Part shown: positions 46,058 to 54,330 of the stretch, one piece after another
Layout of the letters: each line of letters starts with the position of its first letter
Numbering within the stretch: the stretch's first letter is position 1
DNA from: Marinobacter sp. S0848L
Lineage (GTDB): Bacteria; Pseudomonadota; Gammaproteobacteria; Pseudomonadales; Oleiphilaceae
Length of the DNA: 64,000 bases
Direction: 5' to 3'
Assembly (NCBI RefSeq): GCF_023016065.1
Contig: NZ_JALKAQ010000008.1
Location: 79,306-143,305 of the forward strand
Made by a program: the position numbers and the translations under genes
The notes under the pieces: generated by a model
What the model was told of the DNA's origin: nothing
Databases searched by the model: none
What the model saw: the letters and a program-made list of their open reading frames with translations, nothing else

Positions 46058-48556
46058 ATGGAAATTCGCTCAGGCACGGCCCTTCTTGTACTTGGCACGG
46101 TGATTTTATCAGGCTGCAACGGTGGGTCGGATAACGCAAGTTCTTCGTCATCACCGGATCAGGCTCAGTCCTATCAAGCTGATATCCGTTACACCGAGTA
46201 TGGTGTGCCTCACATTACCGCAAATGATTATGGCTCTCTCGGATACGGTGTTGGTTATGATCATGCCAGAAACAATCTCTGCACACTGTCCGAACAGCTG
46301 GTCAAACTGAAATCCCAAAAGTCCCGTTACTTCGGGCCTGGCGAGCAGAACGTAAACCTGCTGACGGACGTTGGCTACAAAGCTCTTGATTATCCAGCCC
46401 AGGCTGCTGAATTATTCAAAGAACTGTCCCCTCCGTCCAGCGAACTTTTGAAGGGTTACGCAGCAGGCTTCAATCGCTCTCTGGCGGAACGTCAGGGCCC
46501 CGGTGATTATCCGTCACCCTGCCGCGGTGCGGACTGGGTTGAGCCGATAACAGCTCAGGATTTGCTCGCCTACCAGCTGGATCTTGCCGGGCTGGCCAGC
46601 GCCCGAAATTTTATCGAAGCGATCGCCGTCGCGCGGCCACCCACTTCCAAGGCGGCCGCATTTAATGTTCGGCTGGATCCTGCCAAAGTGTTTACTTCGG
46701 AAGGTATTGGTAGCAATGGCTGGGCTCTGGGGAATGAAAAAACCGACGGTGCCAACAGTCTGCTTCTGGGCAACCCGCATTTCCCCTGGGATGGCGAGCT
46801 GCGTTTTTACCAAAACCACCTGACCATTCCGGGCGAACTGGACGTAACCGGCGTTACGATGATTGGTTTGCCGGCAGTAGTGATTGGTTTTAATAACAAT
46901 CTGGGATGGACTCACACAGTCTCCCAATCCAAACGATTTACCCTGTATCAACTGGAACTCGATCCGGCTGATGCAACCCGTTATGAATACGACGGTGGTT
47001 ACCGTGATATGGCGACCAAAACCGTGGAAATACCGGTGAAACAGCCGGATGGTAGCCTTGCTAACTACAGTCAAACAGTCTATTTCAGTCACCATGGCCC
47101 AGTCGTTAATCTGGCTTCTTTATCGCCAGCTTTAGGTTGGACAGAGGGCTCGGCAGTCGCCTTCCGGGACGCCAACCACGGCAATACCCGGATGCTGGAT
47201 CAGTGGCTTGCGATGGGCAAGGCTGAAAGTCGTGAGGTTTTCTTCCAGGCATTTGAAGAAAATCAGGGCATTCCCTGGGTAAACACCCTGATGATCGACC
47301 GCGAAGGTACCGCCAATTATATTGATGGAACGCTGGTACCCAACCTCACGCCACAGGCCGAGCAATACTGGCGGGCCGCGTCGCAGTCTCCGCAATTGGC
47401 GCCAATCTGGCAGGATGGTGCCGGCAGTGTCCTGCTGCCCGGAAACAGTTCCAATTTTGAGTGGCTGGATACCGGTGAAACTTTGTCGCCAGGGTTGATC
47501 CCTTTCAGCAAGGCACCGCAACAGACCCGCAACGACTATGTCTTCAATGCCAACAGCAGCCACTGGCTCTCAAACCTGGAGCAACCACTTGAAGGTTTCA
47601 GTATTCTTTACGGGCCAGAACAAACCATTCGAAGCACACGCACTCGTTTCAATGCAAAGCTGCTCACTGACACCAGCAGTTCCGGGCTGGCCGGTTCGGA
47701 CGGCCGTTTCTCTCTGGAGGAACTCAAGAGTGTGATGACGCACAATGGTTCGCTGTTCGGTAGTGAGTGGAAAAACGCTCTGACCCAGCGTTGCACCACT
47801 TACCCGACGGTTACCTATCAGAGCGCAGCATTTGATCTTAGCGCTGCCTGTCAGGCCTTGATCAACTGGGATGGCCGCTACAATATCAACAGCGCGGGTG
47901 CACACCTGATGCGGGAGTTCCTTGCAGCATTCCGTGTATCCAGCCATCGGGAATTGGACGACGACCTGTTTGCTTCGGGCTTTGATCCCGATTCGCCGGC
48001 AATGACGCCTTCCGGTCTGGCGCCGATCGATCCTGTTGACGCAACTAATGATCCGGTGCTCCAGGCCCTTGCGGCAGCGGCGACAAGGTTGACGGACAAT
48101 AGTCTTTCGCTGAATGCCTCTTTGGGTTCGCTGCAGTATGTCCTGAAAGCTGACGGTGAGCAGCCTATTCCTGTCTCCGGAGGTTATTCGTTTGAGGGCG
48201 TGTTCAACATGGCCGAAACCAAGGCGAGTTCCCGAAGCACGTCAGACCTGGCGAACACCCTGACGGGGCAGCCAACTGAAGACAGCCCTCTGTTCGCTCT
48301 GGACGAAGACGGTGATGGCCAGGATGAATTGGCTTACCGGATAAACTATGGTTCCAGCTTTGTGATGGCGCTTCAGTACACAGCTGAAGGCCCTAAGGCT
48401 GATATGTTCCTCAGCTATAGCCAGGATCACGATCCTGAGGCCGAACACTTCAAAGACCAGACGGAGCTATACAGCGACCTGGAGTGGCGACCGATTCTTT
48501 TTAAAGAGGAGGACATCGCAGCAGCGGTCGTGGAAACCGTTAATCTGCGCGAGTAA
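46058..48556 (+). CDS. Penicillin acylase family lipoprotein (possible acyl-homoserine-lactone acylase)
   Basis: 832 aa of the Ntn-hydrolase penicillin acylase family. The signal peptide has the lipobox VILSGC (Cys20), then a Ser-rich linker. The alpha part (to ~218) ends at IGSNGWALG, where Ser219 would become the N-terminal nucleophile after self-cleavage. The beta chain follows (LLGNPHFPWDGELRFYQNHL; GWTHTVSQSKRFTLY). Relatives such as PvdQ and QuiP cleave long-chain acyl-homoserine lactones or tailor siderophore and antibiotic precursors. The substrate is unknown here. Confidence 0.88.
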   Translation: MEIRSGTALLVLGTVILSGCNGGSDNASSSSSPDQAQSYQADIRYTEYGVPHITANDYGSLGYGVGYDHARNNLCTLSEQLVKLKSQKSRYFGPGEQNVNLLTDVGYKALDYPAQAAELFKELSPPSSELLKGYAAGFNRSLAERQGPGDYPSPCRGADWVEPITAQDLLAYQLDLAGLASARNFIEAIAVARPPTSKAAAFNVRLDPAKVFTSEGIGSNGWALGNEKTDGANSLLLGNPHFPWDGELRFYQNHLTIPGELDVTGVTMIGLPAVVIGFNNNLGWTHTVSQSKRFTLYQLELDPADATRYEYDGGYRDMATKTVEIPVKQPDGSLANYSQTVYFSHHGPVVNLASLSPALGWTEGSAVAFRDANHGNTRMLDQWLAMGKAESREVFFQAFEENQGIPWVNTLMIDREGTANYIDGTLVPNLTPQAEQYWRAASQSPQLAPIWQDGAGSVLLPGNSSNFEWLDTGETLSPGLIPFSKAPQQTRNDYVFNANSSHWLSNLEQPLEGFSILYGPEQTIRSTRTRFNAKLLTDTSSSGLAGSDGRFSLEELKSVMTHNGSLFGSEWKNALTQRCTTYPTVTYQSAAFDLSAACQALINWDGRYNINSAGAHLMREFLAAFRVSSHRELDDDLFASGFDPDSPAMTPSGLAPIDPVDATNDPVLQALAAAATRLTDNSLSLNASLGSLQYVLKADGEQPIPVSGGYSFEGVFNMAETKASSRSTSDLANTLTGQPTEDSPLFALDEDGDGQDELAYRINYGSSFVMALQYTAEGPKADMFLSYSQDHDPEAEHFKDQTELYSDLEWRPILFKEEDIAAAVVETVNLRE

Positions 48557-48563
48557 TTCAGGC

Positions 48564-48595
48564 GTGAGCGGCCCCGTTTATCGGGGCCGCTTCGT
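48564..48595 (+). terminator. GC-rich hairpin after the acylase gene
   Basis: GAGCGGCCCCG and CGGGGCCGCTT form a strong stem just after the stop; the tail is only weakly T-rich. Confidence 0.6.
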
Positions 48596-48728
48596 ATTGA
48601 TCTGCTCCCAACTTTCTAATTCACCGCGACCTTAGTAATGTTCAGAAAAAGCGACGGATTCGGATGCCCGCCTTTGTTTAAAAGCTTGGGAAGCTCGGCT
48701 TGGTCGCAAAGCGAACATTCAGATGGTG

Positions 48729-48794
48729 CGATAAGGATTGGCTTTGTGGGGTGCCGGAGCGCAGCATAGGCGCGTCCGCCAACAGCCGTTTATT
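48729..48794 (-). repeat. attC-like site 6
   Basis: It follows the 287-aa ORF. Its core GGCTGTTGGCGGACGCGCC and CTGCGCTCCGG matches sites 2 and 4. The outer boxes (AATAAAC and CTTATCG) are degenerate. Confidence 0.5.
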
Positions 48795-48800
48795 TTAGAA

Positions 48801-49664
48801 TCATACTTCGATGATGATCCTTTGCATTACGTCTTTATAGTATTCAACGTAGATGGGGTAAACGCCGTCTGCTCCAAGAGATATAGCAATGCCTGCCCCC
48901 AAACGGCCATTCGAAAAGGACAGGTGACGGATTTTTTTATAGTCCGGGTCGCGAAGATTGCCGGCAATATAGCTGGTTTCTATGGCAGGTAACGCTCCAT
49001 TGTAGTCAATCTTTTTAGTTAACCCATTTACAGCCATCTCTTGCGCGGTTAACTCTTCTTCCAGCCCCAAAAGCTCGGAAGGAAATGGGTCATTTTCATC
49101 ATCGGTACAGAACAACTCACCTGTAGTGATGACCCGGTACATATGTTTCTGTTTTGGAAGTTCTAGCTCCTCAATTTCTGGCGGCATATTCAGATACCAA
49201 GGGTCACAGATCATAAGGCTAGCGCTATCCACGCAGACTGAACCTATGCATCTCTGCTCCAAGTCACTGTCAGAAACTTCAATAAAGTCCTTTTCCTCAG
49301 AATCCCAGACTGTGATGCTGTTTCGATACTCAGTTGCCTTTTCTAGTGAGTCTCGAAGCGATCCAATTTCTTTGTTCTTTAGCTCAATTTGCTCTTCATG
49401 GGAGGCACTATCCTCAACTAATCTGGCAAGTTCTTCCTCTCTTACCCTTATTCTGTCGCTGAGTTGTTTTTCTACGAACTCCGGCGCTCTGCGTTCTAGC
49501 TCTAGGGCCTTATCCTTCCAAAGCTTTAAATTCTGCTCAGAAACTTTTAGCTGAGTCTCTTTAAGCTGGTTGACCGCACGAAGATTCTTTATGTATGCAG
49601 CATAGATAAAACCAATAACCGCTAAAGCAGTTAGGTTCGTAGCCGCAGCAATTATTTCATACAC
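48801..49664 (-). CDS. Cassette protein: membrane-anchored coiled coil with C-terminal strand-rich domain
   Basis: 287 aa. An N-terminal membrane helix (AAATNLTALAVIGFIYAAYI) is followed by a long coiled coil (about residues 30-115). The C-terminal domain has IGSVCVDSASLMICDPWYLN and GADGVYPIYVEYYKD, faintly like domains of the DUF4241 type. It is not confidently assigned. As the last cassette, it is followed by attC-like site 6. Confidence 0.75.
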   Translation of the reverse strand: MYEIIAAATNLTALAVIGFIYAAYIKNLRAVNQLKETQLKVSEQNLKLWKDKALELERRAPEFVEKQLSDRIRVREEELARLVEDSASHEEQIELKNKEIGSLRDSLEKATEYRNSITVWDSEEKDFIEVSDSDLEQRCIGSVCVDSASLMICDPWYLNMPPEIEELELPKQKHMYRVITTGELFCTDDENDPFPSELLGLEEELTAQEMAVNGLTKKIDYNGALPAIETSYIAGNLRDPDYKKIRHLSFSNGRLGAGIAISLGADGVYPIYVEYYKDVMQRIIIEV

Positions 49665-49701
49665 GACATTCCCTCAATTTTATGAGCAAGACTCAGCTCA
49701 C

Positions 49702-49742
49702 TTGTAACGCCAAGGCCACCCGTGTGACGCGCATTGTTGTAC
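49702..49742 (-). repeat. Short attC-like site 5
   Basis: It follows the 190-aa ORF. Outer boxes GTACAAC and GTTACAA surround AATGCGCGTCACACGGGTGG..., which matches one arm of site 3. At 41 bases it is shorter than usual attC sites and may have lost part of its loop. Confidence 0.5.
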
Positions 49743-49748
49743 GTCTGA

Positions 49749-50321
49749 CTACTCCACTTTTCTGTCGACAGTTTCCATACCTGGATCGAGCGCATGTGAA
49801 TCCCAGTCACAGTTCCAAGTTCGACTCATTATCTCGGCTATGTCTTGCCGAACCTGAAGAGAGTTTTCTGGGGTGCAAAACTGTTCTGTTTCGGTACGCA
49901 GATTCCAGGGAATGCTATCAATGTCATCGGTCAGCTCCCCAACTGAGATAATCTTTTCCTCTCTCAAATTCTCTTCTTTGGGGTGTGCCATGTTGTCGCG
50001 GAACGACAAGAGCTGTGTCACTGACTGATAAGGACGTTTACCAAAGTCCGCTCCAGAGTCAGCTGCTTTGAAGATAGCCTTAACCCTTTCCTTCGTTCCA
50101 GGTATTGCTAGGAGATCGTAAGTATTCGGAAGATTCTGGGCAACAACGGTTGCATACCCCTCGATAAAGAACGCTTCCATAACCAACCCGGCCATCCGAA
50201 ATAGCTGCGAACCTCGCGGGTACTCACGCGCATGTTTATCCAAATGATAAGAAATATTCGCAATCGTAGCGTGGGGTTTAACAATTCTTTTCCTAGTCTG
50301 GATTACTTTTTTATCTGCCAT
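49749..50321 (-). CDS. Cassette protein with HEPN-type motif
   Basis: 190 aa, helical. Residues 108-113 read RDNMAH, the R-x4-H pattern with a polar second residue that is typical of HEPN RNases, in a fitting context (LLSFRDNMAHPKEE). HEPN proteins act as RNA-cutting toxins or defence effectors. No antitoxin is evident next to it. The fold is an inference from the motif and helical content. Confidence 0.75.
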   Translation of the reverse strand: MADKKVIQTRKRIVKPHATIANISYHLDKHAREYPRGSQLFRMAGLVMEAFFIEGYATVVAQNLPNTYDLLAIPGTKERVKAIFKAADSGADFGKRPYQSVTQLLSFRDNMAHPKEENLREEKIISVGELTDDIDSIPWNLRTETEQFCTPENSLQVRQDIAEIMSRTWNCDWDSHALDPGMETVDRKVE

Positions 50322-50340
50322 ATGGTTTCCATCTCAGGAC

Positions 50341-50412
50341 TTACAACGCCATGGCTTTGCGGCGCACCGGAGCGCCAGCGCAGGCGCGTCCGACAACAGC
50401 CGATTGTTAATG
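50341..50412 (-). repeat. attC-like site 4
   Basis: It follows the ORF at 50407. Outer boxes CATTAAC and GTTGTAA; core GGCTGTTGTCGGACGCGCC and GCGCTCCGGTGCGCC, close to sites 2 and 6. Confidence 0.6.
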
Positions 50413-50988
50413 GTTTTTATTGAAGACTCCGATCTCCATGATGTCCGACGGAGGTACGTCTACGTTTATGAAGGCCTCGCAGCACTCTGAAATATCACCG
50501 CTCAAATACCTCCTCACCCTATCCGACTGAAATGGTAGCATCGCATTCAATGGAATAGATGCTGTAACCACCAGCGGCTCTCCAATCGACTCAAGGGCTT
50601 TTCTTACCTCACCAAACTTTGGCACCTGCTCTGCAAGCTTATACAGAGCCTCTCCGCCAAAGTATCGAAAAAGCTTTTCACAACCATCATCGTCTTCGAA
50701 GAGGGCCCTGTTGAGGCAAAAGCATATTTTCCCTTCCCGACTTCTCAAATTTTGACCACTTATAAACCGTCGAACTTCAGAAAAATAATCATCAAGCAGT
50801 CCACGGGAAAGGCCACCCGCCATCAGCACTCCGTCCAAATATTGGATACGCTCCTCTAAGTCGAATTTTTTCAGACCCGAAGAAGCAATATCGCCCCTTA
50901 TTGCACGAGTACAGTGATAGGCCTTTACACGGACTGAACGCGGATCACCGGTGAGAGCATTCTTATGCTGATCTAGATCTATGACCAC
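50407..50988 (-). CDS. Cassette protein, possibly ADP-ribosyltransferase-like
   Basis: 193 aa from a GTG at 50988 with GAAAGG 6 bases upstream. A longer frame to 51051 would run through the recombination site before it, so I do not use it. The N-terminal AYHCTRAIRGDIASSGLKKF has the H-x-T/S...I...GL pattern seen at the NAD-binding start of several ADP-ribosyltransferase folds. This is weak evidence; the rest is unrecognised. Confidence 0.7.
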   Translation of the reverse strand: MVIDLDQHKNALTGDPRSVRVKAYHCTRAIRGDIASSGLKKFDLEERIQYLDGVLMAGGLSRGLLDDYFSEVRRFISGQNLRSREGKICFCLNRALFEDDDGCEKLFRYFGGEALYKLAEQVPKFGEVRKALESIGEPLVVTASIPLNAMLPFQSDRVRRYLSGDISECCEAFINVDVPPSDIMEIGVFNKNH

Positions 50989-51045
50989 TGGATACCTTTC
51001 ACGCTTTTGTTTACGAATTCGAGGAGTACAGCCCGGTCGCAAAGC

Positions 51046-51137
51046 GGACATTCAGCCTTGGGGGTGACGCAGAGCGCTCCGCTCCAGTGGCCTTGACATA
51101 GCGAAGCGGAAGCAAGGGCATCCGTGTGACGCGTATT
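51046..51137 (-). repeat. attC-like site 3
   Basis: It follows the 192-aa ORF. It has a good outer box GTTTAAC, then ATACGCGTCACACGG, a long stem-loop with GCTTCCGCTTCGC / GGAGCGGAGCGCTC, and TGCGTCACCCC. The far box GCTGAAT is one change from GTTGAAT. Confidence 0.55.
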
Positions 51138-51145
51138 GTTAAACC

Positions 51146-51724
51146 TTACCCGATTTTCAGTTCTGAGCGCATTTGCCGAACGATATCCTCGAAGAGCTTT
51201 TGAGATCTTTCCCCCTCAGCTTTCATCTCTCCACTGAACATGGATGTAGGGTCCGCCAGATCAATTTGCTCGAGCCGACGCAGCACCGCGCAGGATTCGT
51301 CCATTAATTTACGCTGGATATTCACATACTCATTTATCAGTTCCTGTAGCTTGTCTGAACAGACCAGCCGGAGACCATTGAGCTCACCCGTAGCTTGAGA
51401 AAACGAGGTTCTAATTCCGGCCATTAGATGATTCAGCTCCTCATTCAAACGGATAACTGGATCACTTGACTGGCCCTCAGACGCAAGAATCTCGCTCAAG
51501 CATTTTGCGTATGTCTCGGTCATGAATTCTTCAAACTGGGCATGACTGGTTGAAGAGATCTGCTCCAACGCTTTCAGGTAATGCTTATATTCAGAAAACC
51601 GAATCTCAAAATTTCTCCGGTTTTTCTCATCCCATCTCCGGAGACCAAAGAAAATTAGAGGCCCGATGATTGCGGTTACGATCGTCGGAATAATGGCTGA
51701 CTGTATAACTGCCTCTAATTCCAT
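51146..51724 (-). CDS. Cassette protein: membrane helix plus coiled coil
   Basis: 192 aa from the ATG at 51724 (AGGAG 4 bases upstream). The longer frame to 51790 runs across the recombination site and is not used. One membrane helix (IIPTIVTAIIGPLIFFGL) is followed by a helical, charged body of ~160 residues. No family recognised. Membrane-anchored helical proteins of this size occur as effectors and regulators in defence cassettes, but nothing here is specific. Confidence 0.75.
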   Translation of the reverse strand: MELEAVIQSAIIPTIVTAIIGPLIFFGLRRWDEKNRRNFEIRFSEYKHYLKALEQISSTSHAQFEEFMTETYAKCLSEILASEGQSSDPVIRLNEELNHLMAGIRTSFSQATGELNGLRLVCSDKLQELINEYVNIQRKLMDESCAVLRRLEQIDLADPTSMFSGEMKAEGERSQKLFEDIVRQMRSELKIG

Positions 51725-51735
51725 AGGTCTCCTGG

Positions 51736-51806
51736 GTTTAACGCTTGGCTTTTTGGGCGCGCCGGAGCGCAGCGTAGGTGCGTCCGCCAACAGCCACTTG
51801 TTAGAT
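51736..51806 (-). repeat. attC-like site 2 (best match)
   Basis: The clearest copy, 71 bases: ATCTAAC, then GTGGCTGTTGGCGGACGC, CTGCGCTCCGG, GCGCGCCCAAAAAGCC, then GTTAAAC. Both outer boxes fit RYYYAAC / GTTRRRY fully, and the arms pair imperfectly as attC hairpins do. Confidence 0.75.
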
Positions 51807-51808
51807 TT

Positions 51809-53326
51809 TCACCCCTCGAGCCCACGGATATATTCATGAGAGGGCACGAATAGTGGTAAAGAAACACCGTCTCTCTCCCCGGAGAGCCGTCTTTCTCTAA
51901 TTAGGACCATTTGCACGAAATAAACCACACCAGCCCTAGCCAGCTTGAGAGTTTGGAGAGACTCGCGTGCAAACTCTTGAAAACGGTAGTGTTCAACACA
52001 ATCTGACTCGCCACTCTCATGTCGCAACCCCATGTCGTGGAGCACGGTAAATCGATGTGTTGAGGAATTTCTTGAGCTTTGTTTTATTGCCAAAAAACCC
52101 TGTTCATTCGATAAATCTCTAGAAATCTCAGTCATTGCCAGAAGTGCGGTATTGCCTTTCTCAACCTCTTCTTCAATTACTGGGGCCAACTCTCTCGTTT
52201 TTTGGCCCTTCTTAACTTTCTTAAACCAGGCAGTCTTCATCGATGCACCCTTGGCCCCATCAATCCCCAAGTAAGACAGTGAAGCCACCGCGATTTTATC
52301 AAGGATGTCCAAAGCACTACGTTGGGCCAAAGCTAAAGCTGACTGATTTACGCCGTAGCAAGCGTAATCGAGAGTGTCATTATAATTGCCAGTTTCTTTG
52401 AAGCGCTCATGGGATGCGTCGAAGAGTAATTGCCTTGCCAGTATGTACTCAGATTTTAGGACGTTGACCATCGCAAAAATCTCAGGAACGCTCCCGCCTG
52501 ATCCTGTAGTCGATATTACCGACGCTATATTAATATTGTCCCAGTATTGAGAACCATGTGCGTGGGAGTGAATGGTCGGCGAGAGCGTCAGATTGTTTTT
52601 TACGACGAAGCCCTCATAGTTATCAACATGAGCGACTTTCTCTGTTTTTTTGATTGGACGAATATCAGTTATTTCGCCCGTGATCCCGTTGACCCCATGT
52701 TCACCAGAGTATGAATGTATTGTTTCGATATTCTGACTAACATGATCTGCAAGGTGTTCCATTTCTGACTTCACCAATTCGGGCTCGCCCAAGCCTTGAT
52801 TCAATGCATACCTGAGCATTTTTAAGGCGCCAGAGCTTGCGACCCCATTTTTTGGGTTTTCCTCTAGGGCTTGAGAATATAAATCATATGCTTCTACCCA
52901 GCGATAGGAGGACCAAAGAAGATTACCCAAATTAGTAAAGGACTGAGACCGAGTGTCATGAGATGCTTCCGAATCAATCGCTGCTTTGTAGAAGAGCTGG
53001 CGTGCTTCTAATCGATACTTTTCAGTTATTCCATACCAGCTATACCCTTCGTACCTCGTAGACAAGGCAAGAGCGTGCAGGCCATTCGCCAAGTTATAGC
53101 TGAGCTCCGAGTTTTCTTTACACTTGCCGACAATAAACCGAAAAATTTCAACTCCTTTAAAGACTGAATCAAAGTCCTTCAGTAACCCTCCAGCGTCCAC
53201 CAGAATGACTGCTTTCAACATATCAATGTTGATACTCCCGGAGAGCTCCAGCGCTTGACGAATAGCTTCCTGCGGATTCTCATCGACCAAGCGATTCAGC
53301 TTTTCCGCTTGTTCAGCAAATTCCAC
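51809..53326 (-). CDS. Cassette protein: TPR-like repeats with LA2681-like HEPN domain
   Basis: 505 aa. Residues ~75-165 look like tetratricopeptide helices (SQSFTNLGNLLWSSYRWVEA). The C-terminal ~200 residues match the LA2681-type HEPN domain in layout and contain RNSSTH at 419-424, the R-x4-H active site. This suggests a HEPN RNase with a protein-binding TPR region, fitting a defence or stress role. Its gene is the largest cassette. Confidence 0.8.
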   Translation of the reverse strand: MEFAEQAEKLNRLVDENPQEAIRQALELSGSINIDMLKAVILVDAGGLLKDFDSVFKGVEIFRFIVGKCKENSELSYNLANGLHALALSTRYEGYSWYGITEKYRLEARQLFYKAAIDSEASHDTRSQSFTNLGNLLWSSYRWVEAYDLYSQALEENPKNGVASSGALKMLRYALNQGLGEPELVKSEMEHLADHVSQNIETIHSYSGEHGVNGITGEITDIRPIKKTEKVAHVDNYEGFVVKNNLTLSPTIHSHAHGSQYWDNINIASVISTTGSGGSVPEIFAMVNVLKSEYILARQLLFDASHERFKETGNYNDTLDYACYGVNQSALALAQRSALDILDKIAVASLSYLGIDGAKGASMKTAWFKKVKKGQKTRELAPVIEEEVEKGNTALLAMTEISRDLSNEQGFLAIKQSSRNSSTHRFTVLHDMGLRHESGESDCVEHYRFQEFARESLQTLKLARAGVVYFVQMVLIRERRLSGERDGVSLPLFVPSHEYIRGLEG

Positions 53327-53340
53327 TCAGCCTCCTGAAA

Positions 53341-53415
53341 ATCTAACGCCCCGCTCACGCGGCGATTGGGAGCCGCGAAGCGGCGGAAAATCGGTCGCCG
53401 TGCAGCCGATTGGTA
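53341..53415 (-). repeat. attC-like site 1
   Basis: It follows the 217-aa ORF. A full GTTAGAT box on one side, then a hairpin of CGCCGCGTGAGCGG type with CCGCTTCGCGG, and a degenerate far box (TACCAAT). Confidence 0.55.
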
Positions 53416-53418
53416 TAT

Positions 53419-54072
53419 TCACAGATGCTCAGCTAACCACTGCACTACTTGAGGCTTCCCCACAGGGGAGTAACGACTCAGATGTGGTAAGCCTGCCACA
53501 TAAACTGGCCTATCATTTATACGACAACGAAAGCCTTTTACCTGCCAGTTGCCATGACCCGATGGCATATTCTCTTCTTTTCCCCCAAACATCGCGTGCA
53601 AATATCCGTAAGGGGAATCGACAGAGTTTCCGAATGCGATTATTAGCTTCGGTTGTACTACTTTCAGAATGGCTTCGTGAACTGGCCAGCATCTCTTGGC
53701 TAAAGAAAAACTTATGTCGTTAGCCAATCGACTTTGAAAGAAAATCAGGTTACTCGCACAGACCGCTGAAGTTTCCAACCCAAGTTCGTTGAGCAACCAG
53801 TGAATTCTTTTTTGAAGTGGAGCCTCCCCAGGCTCCCATGCACCATTACCATTGCTCCAGCGCTCATCAATGTATGAGTTATCACTGAATGACAACATCG
53901 ACTGTACGCTTTCACCAAGTGGCGCTCCATTGCTGCCACCCGGATTAAAGCCGAGCAAATAAACACTTCCGGGCTTCAATGTCTCATGGCTGCTGTAAAG
54001 GATGCCTCCTGGCTCCCCCAAGAGATCCGAGAGGCTCTCCTTAGCAATGCTCGGAATTTCATCCTTTGTCAT
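53419..54072 (-). CDS. Cassette protein, possible uracil-DNA-glycosylase-fold protein
   Basis: 217 aa. The segment VYLLGFNPGG and later IIAFGNSVDSPYGYLH and LPHLSRYS resemble, in order, the catalytic loop, central strand and His-loop of uracil-DNA-glycosylase-like proteins. The active-site residues are not clearly conserved, so the function is uncertain. First ORF of the array in transcription order; AAAGGAG precedes the start. Upstream (54073-54330) no attC and no integrase are visible. Confidence 0.75.
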   Translation of the reverse strand: MTKDEIPSIAKESLSDLLGEPGGILYSSHETLKPGSVYLLGFNPGGSNGAPLGESVQSMLSFSDNSYIDERWSNGNGAWEPGEAPLQKRIHWLLNELGLETSAVCASNLIFFQSRLANDISFSLAKRCWPVHEAILKVVQPKLIIAFGNSVDSPYGYLHAMFGGKEENMPSGHGNWQVKGFRCRINDRPVYVAGLPHLSRYSPVGKPQVVQWLAEHL

Positions 54073-54330
54073 GCGCGTACTCCTTTGAATATAGCGCCGC
54101 CATAAACGGCTGCTGATCTTGCACCACTTTGGTGAACGCTTTGAGCACTGAGCTTTTCATAGGTGTATTGCTGAAGGCAAATGTTTGCCTCAGTCGGGGA
54201 ATTTGGGGAGCTCGACTGGTGCGGGGCGAATGTTCGCTTTTGTTTAATAGCAAACCTATCAGTAGTCCTCAGGGTGTGCCTACATGGTTATAAAATGTCG
54301 AAGCGGTCCCAATTATGGTTTCCAATACAC

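Larger units (their letters stand above)
48729..54072 (-). mobile_element. Integron-type gene-cassette array (CALIN or distal part of a chromosomal integron)
   Basis: Six ORFs, all on the minus strand, are each followed at their 3' side by a 41-75 base element. Most of these carry the paired outer boxes expected for attC (RYYYAAC and GTTRRRY or close variants) and an imperfect stem. No integron integrase gene is visible in the window, so this may be a cluster of attC sites lacking an integrase. The ORFs have no operon-like overlaps, differ in composition, and encode unrelated proteins, as cassettes do. Confidence 0.65.

Noticed and set aside
54059..54160. 33-aa frame overlapping the start of the first cassette ORF
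   Set aside because: No ribosome site and no match; I also considered an integrase N terminus here and saw no such motif.
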